Assembly: GCA_034231615.1 (NCBI GenBank)
Contig: CM067314.1
Span: 6,455,001-6,519,000 of the forward strand
DNA: 64,000 nucleotides
Reading direction: 5' to 3'
From: Meghimatium bilineatum
Taxonomy: Eukaryota; Mollusca; Gastropoda; Stylommatophora; Philomycidae
Part shown: positions 15,701 to 30,200 of the stretch, piece after piece
How the letters are laid out: every line of letters starts with the position of its first letter
Numbering within the stretch: position 1 is the stretch's first letter
The notes under the pieces: generated by a model
Told to the model about the DNA's origin: nothing
What the model saw: the letters and a program-made list of their open reading frames with translations, nothing else
Databases searched by the model: none
Position numbers and translations under genes: made by a program

Positions 15701-18700
15701 TGTAGAATTGAGAATTTGAGTGTCAGAATAAAATAATTTGAAAATATTTCGCATGGTGAATTGAGAATTTCAGTGTCAGGTATGAAATAATTTGAAAATA
15801 TTTTGCATGTAGAATTGAGAATTTGAGTGTCAGAATGAAATAATTTGAAAATATTTCAGATGTAGAATTGAGAATTTGAGTGTCAGAATGAAATAATTTG
15901 AAAATATGTCTCATGTAGAATTGAAAATTTGAGTGTCAGAATGAAATAATTTGAAAATATTTCGCATGTAGAATTGAGAATTTGAGTGTCAGAATGAAAT
16001 AATTTGAAAATATTTCACATGTAGAATTGAGAATTTGAGTGTCAGAATGAAATAATTTGAAAATATGTTGCATGTAGAATTGAGAATTTGAGTGTCAGAA
16101 TGAAATAATTTCAAATATGTCGCATGTAGAATTCAAAATAACAGTGTCAGAATGAAATAATTTGAAAATATTTCGCATTTTGAATTGAGAATTTCAGTGT
16201 CAGTTATGAAATAATTTGAAAATATTTTGCATGTAGAATTGAGAATTTGAGTGTCAGAATGAAATAATTTGAAAATATTTCACATGTAGAATTGAGAATT
16301 TGAGTGTCAGAATGAAATAATTTGTTAATATTTCGCATGTTGAATTGAGAATTTCAGTGTCAGGTATGAAATAATTTGAAAATATTTTGCATGTAGAATT
16401 GAGAATTTGAGTGTCAGAATGAAATAATTTGAAAATATTTCAGATGTAGAATTGAGAATTTGAGTGTCAGAATGAAATAATTTGAAAAAATGTTGCATGT
16501 AGAATTGAGAATTTGAGTGTCAGAATGAAATAATTTGAAAATATGTTGCATGTAGAATTCAAAATTTGAATGTCAGAATTAAATAATTAGAAAATATTTC
16601 GCATGTAGAATTGAGAATTTGAGTGTGAGAATGAAATAATTTGAAAATATGTTGCATGTAGAATTGAGAATTTGAGTGTCAGAATGAAATAATTTGAAAA
16701 TATTTCAAATGTAGAATTGAGAATTTGAGTGTCAGAATGAAATAATTTGAAAATATGTTGCATGTAGAATTGAGAATTTGAGTGTCAGAATGAAATATTT
16801 TGAAAATATGGTGCATGTAGAATTGAGAATTTGAGTGTCAGAATGAAATAATTTGAAAATATGTCTCATGTAGAATTGAAAATTTGAGTGTCAGAATTAA
16901 ATAATTTGAAAATATGTCGCATGTAGAATTGAGAATTTGAGTGTCAGAATGAAATAATTTGAAAATATGTCGCATGTAGAATTGAGAATTTGAGTGTCAG
17001 AATGAAATAATTGGAAAATATTTCTCATGTAGAATTGAGAATTTGAGTGTCAGAATGAAATAATTTGAAAATATTTCGCATTTTGAATTGAGAATTTCAG
17101 TGTCAGTTATGAAATAATTTGAAAATATTTTGCATGTAGAATTGAGAATTTGAGTGTCAGAATGAAATAATTTGAAAATATTTCACATGTAGAATTGAGA
17201 ATTTGAGTGTCAGAATGAAATAATTTGAAAATATTTCGCATGTTGAATTGAGAATTTCAGTGTCAGAATGAAATAATTTGAAAATATGTTGCATGTAGAA
17301 TTGATAATTTGAGTGTCAGAATGAAATAATTTGAAAATATGTTGCATGTAGAATTCAAAATTTGAGTGTCAGAATTAAATAATTATAAAATATGTTGCAT
17401 GTAGAATTTAGAATTTGAGTGTCAGAATGAAATAATTTGAAAATATGTCGCATGTAGAATTGAGAATTTGAGTGTCAGAATGAAATATTTTGAAAATATG
17501 GGGCATGTAGAGTTGAGTATGTGAGTGTCAGAATGAAATATTTTGAAAATATGTTACATGTAGAATTGAGAATTTGAGTGTCAAAATGAAATATTTTGAA
17601 AATATTTTGCATGTAGATATGAGAATTTGAGTGTCAGAATGAAATAATTTGAAAATATGTCGCATGTAGAATTGAGAATTTGAGTGTCAGAATGAAATAA
17701 TTTGAAAATATGTCTCATGTAGAATTGAAAATTTGATTGTCAGAATTAAATAATTTGAAAATATGTCGCATGTAGAATTGAGAATTTGAGTGTCAGAATG
17801 AAATAATTTGAAAATATGTCGCATGTAGAATTGAGAATTTGAGTGTCAGAATGAAATAATTGGAAAATATTTCTCATGTAGAATTGAGAATTTGAGTGTC
17901 AGAATGAAATAATTTGAAAATATTTCGCATGTAGAATTTCAAATTTGAGTGTCAGAATGAAATAAATTGAAAATATTTCACATGTAGAATTGAGAATTTG
18001 AGTGTCAGAATGAAATAATTTGAAAATATGTTGCATGTAGAATTGAGAATTTGAGTGTCAGAATGAAATAATTTGAAAATATGTCGCATGTAGAATTCAA
18101 AATAACAGTGTCAGAATGAAATAATTTGAAAATATTTCGCATTTTGAATTGAGAATTTCAGTGTCAGTTATGAAATAATTTGAAAATATTTTGCATGTAG
18201 AATTGAGAATTTGAGTGTCAGAATGAAATAATTTGAAAATATTTCAAATGTAGAATTGAGAATTTGAGTGTCAGAATGAAATAATTTGAAAATATTTCGC
18301 ATGTTGAATTGAGAATTTCAGTGTCAGGTATGAAATAATTTGAAAATATTTTGCATGTAGAATTGAGAATGTGAGTGTCAGAATGAAATAATTTGAAAAT
18401 ATTTCAGATGTAGAATTGAGAATTTGAGTGTCAGAATGAAATAATTTGAAAATATGTTGTATGTAGAATTGAAAATTTGAGTGTCAGAATTAAATAATTA
18501 GAAAATATTTCGCATGTAGAATTGAGAATTTGAGTGTCAGAATGAAATAATTTGAAAATATTTCGCATGTAGAATTGAGATTTTGAGTGTCAGGTATGAA
18601 ATAATTTGAAAATATATTGTATGTAGAATTGAGAATTTGAGTGTCAGAATAAATAATTATAAAATATTTCGCATGTAGAAATGAGAATTTGAGTGTCAGA

Positions 18701-21000
18701 ATGAAATAATTTGAAAATATTTAGCATGTAGAATTGAGAATTTGAGTGTCAGAATAAAATAATTTGAAAATATGTCGCATGTAGAATTGAGAATTTGAGT
18801 GTCAGAATGAAATAATTTGTAAATATGTCTCATGTAGAATTGAAAATTTGAGTGTCAGAATTAAATAATTTAAAAATATGTCGCATGTAGAATTGAGAAT
18901 TTGAGTGTCAGAATGAAATAATTTGAAAATATGTCGCATGTAGAATTGAGAATTTGAGTGTCAGAATGAAATAATTGGAAAATATTTCTCATGTAGAATT
19001 GAGAATTTGAGTGTCAGAATGAAATAATTTGAAAATATTTCGCATGTAGAATTCAAAATTTGAGTGTCAGAATGAAATAATTTGAAAATATTTCACATGT
19101 AGAATTGAGAATTTGAGTGTCAGAATGAAATAATTTGAAAATATGTTGCATGTAGAATTGAGAATTTGAGTGTCAGAATGATATAATTTGAAAATATGTC
19201 TCATGTAGAATTCAAAATAACAGTGTCAGAATGAAATAATTTGAAAATATTTCGCATTTAAAATTGAGATTTTGAGTGTCAGGTATGAAATAATTTGAAA
19301 ATATGTTGTATGTAGAATTGAGAATTTGAGTGTCAGAATAAATAATTATAAAATATTTCGCATGTAGAATTGAGAATTTGAGTGTCAGAATGAAATAATT
19401 TGAAAATATTTAGCATGTAGAATTGAGAATTTGAGTGTCAGAATAAAATAATTTGAAAATATTTCGCATGGTGAATTGAGAATTTCAGTGTCAGGTATGA
19501 AATAATTTGAAAATATTTTGCATGTAGAATTGAGAATTTGAGTGTCAGAATGAAATAATTTGAAAATATTTCAGATGTAGAATTGAGAATTTGAGTGTCA
19601 GAATGAAATAATTTGAAAATATGTCTCATGTAGAATTGAAAATTTGAGTGTCAGAATGAAATAATTTGAAAATATTTCGCATGTAGAATTGAGAATTTGA
19701 GTGTCAGAATGAAATAATTTGAAAATATTTCACATGTAGAATTGAGAATTTGAGTGTCAGAATGAAATAATTTGAAAATATGTTGCATGTAGAATTGAGA
19801 ATTTGAGTGTCAGAATGAAATAATTTCAAATATGTCGCATGTAGAATTCAAAATAACAGTGTCAGAATGAAATAATTTGAAAATATTTCGCATTTTGAAT
19901 TGAGAATTTCAGTGTCAGTTATGAAATAATTTGAAAATATTTTGCATGTAGAATTGAGAATTTGAGTGTCAGAATGAAATAATTTGAAAATATTTCACAT
20001 GTAGAATTGAGAATTTGAGTGTCAGAATGAAATAATTTGTTAATATTTCGCATGTTGAATTGAGAATTTCAGTGTCAGGTATGAAATAATTTGAAAATAT
20101 TTTGCATGTAGAATTGAGAATTTGAGTGTCAGAATGAAATAATTTGAAAATATTTCAGATGTAGAATTGAGAATTTGAGTGTCAGAATGAAATAATTTGA
20201 AAAAATGTTGCATGTAGAATTGAGAATTTGAGTGTCAGAATGAAATAATTTGAAAATATGTTGCATGTAGAATTCAAAATTTGAATGTCAGAATTAAATA
20301 ATTAGAAAATATTTCGCATGTAGAATTGAGAATTTGAGTGTGAGAATGAAATAATTTGAAAATATGTTGCATGTAGAATTGAGAATTTGAGTGTCAGAAT
20401 GAAATAATTTGAAAATATTTCAAATGTAGAATTGAGAATTTGAGTGTCAGAATGAAATAATTTGAAAATATGTTGCATGTAGAATTGAGAATTTGAGTGT
20501 CAGAATGAAATATTTTGAAAATATGGTGCATGTAGAATTGAGAATTTGAGTGTCAGAATGAAATAATTTGAAAATATGTCTCATGTAGAATTGAAAATTT
20601 GAGTGTCAGAATTAAATAATTTGAAAATATGTCGCATGTAGAATTGAGAATTTGAGTGTCAGAATGAAATAATTTGAAAATATGTCGCATGTAGAATTGA
20701 GAATTTGAGTGTCAGAATGAAATAATTGGAAAATATTTCTCATGTAGAATTGAGAATTTGAGTGTCAGAATGAAATAATTTGAAAATATTTCGCATTTTG
20801 AATTGAGAATTTCAGTGTCAGTTATGAAATAATTTGAAAATATTTTGCATGTAGAATTGAGAATTTGAGTGTCAGAATGAAATAATTTGAAAATATTTCA
20901 CATGTAGAATTGAGAATTTGAGTGTCAGAATGAAATAATTTGAAAATATTTCGCATGTTGAATTGAGAATTTCAGTGTCAGAATGAAATAATTTGAAAAT
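12770..21000. repeat. Large duplication (3715/4618 bp offset) inside the satellite
   Basis: The diagnostic variant TGGGGCATGTAGAGTTGAG at 12882 recurs at 17500 (offset 4618). Landmarks at 15723 and 16107 recur at 19438 and 19822 (offset 3715). The 903-bp difference is explained by a local tandem duplication in the first copy, where the same marker occurs at 13095 and 13998. A third copy of the rare variant is at 30704. Confidence 0.8.
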
Positions 21001-21120
21001 ATGTTGCATGTAGAATTAATAATTTGAGTGTCAGAATGAAATAATTTGAAAATATGTTGCATGTAGAATTCAAAATTTGAGTGTCAGAATTAAATAATTA
21101 GAAAATATTTCGCATGTAGA

Positions 21121-22740
21121 ATTGAGAATTTGAGTGTGAGAATCAAATAATTTGAAAATATTTCGCATGTAGAATTGAAAATTTGAGTGTCAGAATGAAA
21201 TAATTTGAAAATATTTCGCATGTAGAATTGAGAATTTGAGTGTCAGAATGAAATAATTTGAAAATATTTCACATGTAGAATTGAGAATTTGAGTGTCAGA
21301 ATGAAATAATTTGAAAATATTTTGCATGTAGAATTGAGAATTTGAGTGTCAGAATGAAATAATTTCAAATATGTCGCATGTAGAATTCAAAATAACAGTG
21401 TCAGAATGAAATAATTTGAAAATATTTCGCATTTTGAATTGAGAATTTCAGTGTCAGTTATGAAATAATTTGAAAATATTTTGCATGTAGAATTGAGAAT
21501 TTGAGTGTCAGAATGAAATAATTTGAAAATATTTCACATGTAGAATTGAGAATTTGAGTGTCAGAATGAAATAATTTGTTAATATTTTGCATGTTGAATT
21601 GAGAATTTCAGTGTCAGGTATGAAATAATTTGAAAATATTTTGCATGTAGAATTGAGAATTTGAGTGTCAGAATGAAATAATTTGAAAATATTTCAGATG
21701 TAGAATTGAGAATTTGAGTGTGAGAATGAAATAATTTGAAAATATGTTGCATGTAGAATTGAGAATTTGAGTGTCAGAATGAAATAATTTGAAAATATTT
21801 CAAATGTAGAATTGAGAATTTGAGTGTCAGAATGAAATAATTTGAAAATATGTTGCATGTAGAATTGAGAATTTGAGTGTCAGAATGAAATATTTTGAAA
21901 ATATGGTGCATGTAGAATTGAGAATTTGAGTGTCAGAATGAAATAATTTGAAAATATGTCTCATGTAGAATTGAAAATTTGAGTGTCAAAATTAAATAAT
22001 TTGAAAATATGTCGCATGTAGAATTGAGAATTTGAGTGTCAGAATGAAATAATTTGAAAATATGTCGCATGTAGAATTGAGAATTTGAGTGTCAGAATGA
22101 AATAATTGGAAAATATTTCTCATGTAGAATTGAGAATTTGAGTGTCAGAATGAAATAATTTGAAAATATTTCGCATTTTGAATTGAGAATTTCAGTGTCA
22201 GTTATGAAATAATTTGAAAATATTTTGCATGTAGAATTGAGAATTTGAGTGTCAGAATGAAATAATTTGAAAATATTTCACATGTAGAATTGAGAATTTG
22301 AGTGTCAGAATGAAATAATTTGAAAATATTTCGCATGTTGAATTGAGAATTTCAGTGTCAGAATGAAATAATTTGAAAATATGTTGCATGTAGAATTGAT
22401 AATTTGAGTGTCAGAATGAAATAATTTGAAAATATGTTGCATGTAGAATTCAAAATTTGAGTGTCAGAATTAAATAATTAGAAAATATTTCGCATGTAGA
22501 ATTGAGAATTTGAGTGTGAGAATCAAATAATTTGAAAATATTTCGCATGTAGAATTGAAAATTTGAGTGTCAGAATGAAATAATTTGAAAATATTTCGCA
22601 TGTAGAATTGAGAATTTGAGTGTCAGAATGAAATAATTTGAAAATATTTCACATGTAGAATTGAGAATTTGAGTGTCAGAATGAAATAATTTGAAAATAT
22701 TTTGCATGTAGAATTGAGAATTTGAGTGTCAGAATGAAAT
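21121..22740. repeat. 1380-bp tandem duplication within the satellite
   Basis: The otherwise unique variant GTGAGAATCAAATAATTTG occurs in identical register in the lines beginning 21121 and 22501, an offset of exactly 1380 bp (26 monomers plus 2 bases). The flanking monomer order is the same in both. Confidence 0.75.
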
Positions 22741-25700
22741 AATTAGAAAATATGTCGCATGTAGAATTCAAAATTTGAGTGTCAGAATGAAATAATTTGA
22801 AAATATGTTGCATGTAGAATTGAGAATTTGAGTGTCAGAATGATATAATTTGAAAATATGTCGCATGTAGAATTCAAAATAACAGTGTCAGAATGAAATA
22901 ATTTGAAAATATTTCGCATTTAAAATTGAGAATTTCAGTGTCAGTTATGAAATAATTTGAAAATATTTTGCATGTAGAATTGAGAATTTGAGTGTCAGAA
23001 TGAAATAATTTGAAAATATTTCGCATGTAGAATTGAAAATTTGAGTGTCAGAATGAAATAATTTGAAAATATTTCGCATGTAGAATTGAGAATTTGAGTG
23101 TCAGAATGAAATAATTTGAAAATATTTCACATGTAGAATTGAGAATTTGAGTGTCAGAATGAAATAATTTGAAAATATGTTGCATGTAGAATTGAGAATT
23201 TGAGTGTCAGAATGAAATAATTTCAAATATGTCGCATGTAGAATTCAAAATAACAGTGTCAGAATGAAATAATTTGAAAATATTTCGCATTTTGAATTGA
23301 GAATTTCAGTGTCAGTTATGAAATAATTTGAAAATATTTTGCATGTAGAATTGAGAATTTGAGTGTCAGAATGAAATAATTTGAAAATATTTCACATGTA
23401 GAATTGAGAATTTGAGTGTCAGAATGAAATAATTTGTTAATATTTTGCATGTTGAATTGAGAATTTCAGTGTCAGGTATGAAATAATTTGAAAATATTTT
23501 GCATGTAGAATTGAGAATTTGAGTGTCAGAATGAAATAATTTGAAAATATTTCAGATGTAGAATTGAGAATTTGAGTGTCAGAATGAAATCATTTGAAAA
23601 AATGTTGCATGTAGAATTGAGAATTTGAGTGTCAGAATGAAATAATTTGAAAATATGTTGCATGTAGAATTCAAAATTTGAATGTCAGAATTAAATAATT
23701 AGAAAATATTTCGCATGTAGAATTGAGAATTTGAGTGTGAGAATGAAATAATTTGAAAATATGTTGCATGTAGAATTGAGAATTTGAGTGTCAGAATGAA
23801 ATAATTTGAAAATATTTCAAATGTAGAATTGAGAATTTGAGTGTCAGAATGAAATAATTTGAAAATATGTTGCATGTAGAATTGAGAATTTGAGTGTCAG
23901 AATGAAATATTTTGAAAATATGGTGCATGTAGAATTGAGAATTTGAGTGTCAGAATGAAATAATTTGAAAATATGTCTCATGTAGAATTGAAAATTTGAG
24001 TGTCAGAATTAAATAATTTGAAAATATGTCGCATGTAGAATTGAGAATTTGAGTGTCAGAATGAAATAATTTGAAAATATGTCGCATGTAGAATTGAGAA
24101 TTTGAGTGTCAGAATGAAATAATTGGAAAATATTTCTCATGTAGAATTGAGAATTTGAGTGTCAGAATGAAATAATTTGAAAATATTTCGCATTTTGAAT
24201 TGAGAATTTCAGTGTCAGTTATGAAATAATTTGAAAATATTTTGCATGTAGAATTGAGAATTTGAGTGTCAGAATGAAATAATTTGAAAATATTTCACAT
24301 GTAGAATTGAGAATTTGAGTGTCAGAATGAAATAATTTGAAAATATTTCACATGTTGAATTGAGAATTTCAGTGTCAGAATGAAATAATTTGAAAATATG
24401 TTGCATGTAGAATTGATAATTTGAGTGTCAGAATGAAATATTTTGAAAATATGGTGCATGTAGAATTGAGAATTTGAGTGTCAGAATGAAATAATTTGAA
24501 AATATGTCTCATGTAGAATTGAAAATTTGAGTGTCAGAATTAAATAATTTGAAAATATGTCGCATGTAGAATTGAGAATTTGAGTGTCAGAATGAAATAA
24601 TTTGAAAATATGTCGCATGTAGAATTGAGAATTTGAGTGTCAGAATGAAATAATTGGAAAATATTTCTCATGTAGAATTGAGAATTTGAGTGTCAGAATG
24701 AAATAATTTGAAAATATTTCGCATTTTGAATTGAGAATTTCAGTGTCAGTTATGAAATAATTTGAAAATATTTTGCATGTAGAATTGAGAATTTGAGTGT
24801 CAGAATGAAATAATTTGAAAATATTTCACATGTAGAATTGAGAATTTGAGTGTCAGAATGAAATAATTTGAAAATATTTCACATGTTGAATTGAGAATTT
24901 CAGTGTCAGAATGAAATAATTTGAAAATATGTTGCATGTAGAATTGATAATTTGAGTGTCAGAATGAAATAATTTGAAAATATGTTGCATGTAGAATTCA
25001 AAATTTGAGTGTCAGAATTAAATAATTATAAAATATGTCGCATGTAGAATTCAAAATTTCAGTGTCAGAATGAAATAATTTGAAAATATGTTGCATGTAG
25101 AATTGAGAATTTGAGTGTCAGAATGATATAATTTGAAAATATGTCGCATGTAGAATTCAAAATAACAGTGTCAGAATGAAATAATTTGAAAATATTTCGC
25201 ATTTAAAATTGAGAATTTCAGTTTCAGTTATGAAATAATTTGAAAATATTTTGCATGTAGAATTGAGAATTTGAGTGTCAGAATGAAATAATTTGAAAAT
25301 ATTTCACATGTAGAATTGAGAATTTGAGTGTCAGAATGAAATAATTAGAAAATATTTCGCATGTAGAATTGAGAATTTGAGTGTGAGAGTGAAATAATTT
25401 GAAAATATGTTGCATGTAGAATTGAGAATTTGAGTGTCAGAATGAAATAATTTGAAAATATTTCAAATGTAGAATTGAGAATTTGAGTGTCAGAATGAAA
25501 TAATTTGAAAATATGTTGCATGTAGAATTGAGAATTTGAGTGTCAGAATGAAATATTTTGAAAATATGGTGCATGTAGAATTGAGAATTTGAGTGTCAGA
25601 ATGAAATAATTTGAAAATATGTCTCATGTAGAATTGAAAATTTGAGTGTCAGAATTAAATAATTTGAAAATATGTCGCATGTAGAATTGAGAATTTGAGT

Positions 25701-27242
25701 GTCAGAATGAAATAATTTGAAAATATGTCGCATGTAGAATTGAGAATTTGAGTGTCAGAATGAAATAATTGGAAAATATTTCTCATGTAGAATTGAGAAT
25801 TTGAGTGTCAGAATGAAATAATTTGAAAATATTTCGCATTTTGAATTGAGAATTTCAGTGTCAGTTATGAAATAATTTGAAAATATTTTGCATGTAGAAT
25901 TGAGAATTTGAGTGTCAGAATGAAATAATTTGAAAATATTTCACATGTAGAATTGAGAATTTGAGTGTCAGAATGAAATAATTTGAAAATATTTCGCATG
26001 TTGAATTGAGAATTTCAGTGTCAGAATGAAATAATTTGAAAATATGTTGCATGTAGAATTGATAATTTGAGTGTCAGAATGAAATAATTTGAAAATATGT
26101 TGCATGTAGAATTCAAAATTTGAGTGTCAGAATTAAATATTTAGAAAATATTTCGCATGTAGAATTGAGAATTTGAGTGTGAGAATGAAATAATTTGAAA
26201 ATATTTCGCATGTAGAATTGAAAATTTGAGTGTCAGAATGAAATAATTTGAAAATATTTCGCATGTAGAATTGAGAATTTGAGTGTCAGAATGAAATAAT
26301 TTGAAAATATTTCACATGTAGAATTGAGAATTTGAGTGTCAGAATGAAATAATTTGAAAATATTTTGCATGTAGAATTGAGAATTTGAGTGTCAGAATGA
26401 AATAATTAGAAAATATGTCGCATGTAGAATTCAAAATTTGAGTGTCAGATTTAAATAATTATAAAATATGTCGCATGTAGAATTCAAAATTTCAGTGTCA
26501 GAATGAAATAATTTGAAAATATGTTGCATGTAGAATTGAGAATTTGAGTGTCAGAATGATATAATTTGAAAATATGTCGCATGTAGAATTCAAAATAACA
26601 GTGTCAGAATGAAATAATTTGAAAATATTTCGCATTTAAAATTGAGAATTTCAGTGTCAGTTATGAAATAATTTGAAAATATTTTGCATGTAGAATTGAG
26701 AATTTGAGTGTCAGAATGAAATAATTTGAAAATATTTCACATGTAGAATTGAGAATTTGAGTGTCAGAATGAAATAATTTGAAAATATTTCGCATGTTGA
26801 ATTGAGAATTTCAGTGTCAGGTATGAAATAATTTGAAAATATTTTGCATGTAGAATTGAGAATTTGAGTGTCAGAATGAAATAATTTGAAAATATTTCAG
26901 ATGTAGAATTGAGAATTTGAGTGTCAGAATGAAATAATTAGAAAATATTTCACATGTAGAATTGAGAATTTGAGTGTCAGAATGAAATAATTTGAAAATA
27001 TGTTGCATGTAGAATTGAGAATTTGAGTGTCAGAATGATATAATTTGAAAATATGTCGCATGTAGAATTCAAAATAACAGTGTCAGAATGAAATAATTTG
27101 AAAATATTTCGCATTTAAAATTGAGAATTTCAGTGTCAGTTATGAAATAATTTGAAAATATTTTGCATGTAGAATTGAGAATTTGAGTGTCAGAATGAAA
27201 TAATTTGAAAATATTTCACATGTAGAATTGAGAATTTGAGTG

Positions 27243-30200
27243 TCAGAATGAAATAATTTGAAAATATTTCGCATGTTGAATTGAGAATTTCAGTGTCAGG
27301 TATGAAATAATTTGAAAATATTTTGCATGTAGAATTGAGAATTTGAGTGTCAGAATGAAATAATTTGAAAATATTTCAGATGTAGAATTGAGAATTTGAG
27401 TGTCAGAATGAAATAATTTGAAAATATGGTGCATGTAGAATTGAGAATTTGAGTGTCAGAATAAATAATTATAAAATATGTTGCATGTAGAATTGAGAAT
27501 TTGAGTGTCAGAATGAAATAATTTGAAAATATGTCGCATGTAGAATTGAGAATTTGAGTGTCAGAATGAAATAATTTGAAAATATGTCGCATGTAGAATT
27601 GAGAATTTGAGTGTCAGAATGAAATAATTGGAAAATATTTCTCATGTAGAATTGAGAATTTGAGTGTCAGAATGAAATAATTTGAAAATATTTTGCATGT
27701 AGAATTCAAAGTTTGAGTGTCAGAATGAAATAATTTGAAAATATGTCGCATGTAGAATTGAGAATTTGAGTGTCAGAATGAAATGAAAATATGTCTCATG
27801 TAGAATTGAAAATTTGAGTGTCAGAATTAAATAATTTAAAAATATGTCGCATGTAGAATTGAGAATTTGAGTGTCAGAATGAAATAATTTGAAAATATGT
27901 CGCATGTAGAATTGAGAATTTGAGTGTCATGTATGAAATAATTTGAAAATATGTTGTATGTAGAATTGAGAATTTGAGTGTCAGAATAAATAATTATAAA
28001 ATATTTCGCATGTAGAATTGAGAATTTGAGTGTCAGAATGAAATAATTTGAAAATATTTAGCATGTAGAATTGAGAATTTGAGTGTCAGAATGAAATAAT
28101 TTGAAAATATGTCGCATGTAGAATTGAGAATTTGAGTGTCAGAATGAAATAATTTGAAAATATTTCTCATGTAGAATTGAAAATTTGAGTGTCAGAATTA
28201 AATGTTTTAAAAATATTTTGCATGTAGAATTGAGAATTTGAGTGTTAGAATGAAATAATTTGAAAATATGTCGCATGTAGAATTGAGAATTTGAGTGTCA
28301 GAATGAAATAATTGGAAAATATTTCTCATGTAGAATTGAGAATTTGAGTGTCAGAATGAAATAATTGGAAAATATTTCGCATGTAGAATTCAAAATTTGA
28401 GTGTCAGAATGAAATAAATTGAAAATATTTCACATGTAGAATTGAGAATTTAAGTGTCAGAATGAAATAATTTGAAAATATGTTGCATGTAGAATTGAGA
28501 ATTTGAGTGTCAGAATGATATAATTTGAAAATATGTCGCATGTAGAATTCAAAATAACAGTGTCAGAATGAAATAATTTGAAAATATTTCTCATGTAGAA
28601 TTGAGAATTTGAGTGTCAGAATGAAATAATTTGAAAATATTTTGCATATAGAATTCAAAATTTGAGTGTCAGTGTGAAATAATTTGAAAGCATGTAGAAT
28701 TGAGAATTTGAGTATCAGAATGAAATAATTTGAAAATATGTCTTATGTAGAATTGAGAATTTGAGTGTCAGAATGAAATAATTTGAAAATATTTTGCATG
28801 TAGAATTGAAAATTTGAGTGTCAGAATTAAATAATTTAAAAATATGTCGCATGTAGAATTGAGAATTTGAGTGTCAGAATGAAATAATTTGAAAATATGT
28901 CGCATGTAGAATTGAGAATTTGAGTGTCAGGTATGAAATAATTTGAAAATATGTTGTATGTAGAATTGAGAATTTGAGTGTCAGAATAAATAATTATAAA
29001 ATATTTCGCATGTAGAATTGAGAATTTGAGTGCCAGAATGAAATAATTTGAAAATATGTCTCATGTAGAATTGAGAATTTGAGTGTCAGAATGAAATAAT
29101 TTGAAAATATTTTGCATGTAGAATTGAAAATTTGAGTGTCAGAATTAAATAATTTAAAAATATGTCGCATGTAGAATTGAGAATTTGAGTGTCAGAATGA
29201 AATAATTTGAAAATATGTCGCATGTAGAATTGAGAATTTGAGTGTCAGTTATGAAATAATTTGAAAATATGTTGTATGTAGAATTGAGAATTTGAGTGTC
29301 AGAATAAATAATTATAAAATATTTCGCATGTAGAATTGAGAATTTGAGTGTCAGAATGAAATAATTTGAAAATATTTAGCATGTAGAATTCAAAATAACA
29401 GTGTCAGAATGAAATAATTTGAAAATATTTTGCATTTTGAATTGAGAATTTCAGTGTCAGTTATGAAATAATTTGAAAATATTTTGCATGTAGAATTGAG
29501 AATTTGAGTGTCAGAATGAAATAATTTGAAAATATTTCACATGTAGAATTGAGAATTTGAGTGTCAGAATGAAATAATTTGAAAATATTTCGCATGTTGA
29601 ATTGAGAATTTCAGTGTCAGGTATGAAATAATTTGAAAATATTTTGCATGTAGAATTGAGAATTTGAGTGTCAGAATGAAATAATTTGAAAATATTTCAG
29701 ATGTAGAATTGAGAATTTGAGTGTCAGAATGAAATAATTTGAAAATATGTTGCATGTAGAATTGAGAATTTGAGTGTCAGAATGAAATAATTAGAAAATA
29801 TGTCGCATGTAGAATTCAAAATTTGAGTGTCAGAATTAAATAATTAGAAAAATGTCGCATGTAGAATTCAAAATTTCAGTGTCAGAATTAAATAATTAGA
29901 AAATATTTCGCATGTAGAATTGAGAATTTGAGTGTCAGAATGAAATAATTTGAAAATATTTCGCATGTAGAATTGAGAATTTGAGTGTCAGGTATGAAAT
30001 AATTTGAAAATATGTTGTATGTAGAATTGAGAATTTGAGTGTCAGAATAAATAATTATAAAATATTTCGCATGTAGAATTGAGAATTTGAGTGTCAGAAT
30101 GAAATAATTTGAAAATATTTAGCATGTAGAATTGAGAATTTGAGTGTCAGAATGAAATAATCTGAAAATATGTCGCATGTAGAATTGAGAATTTTTAGTG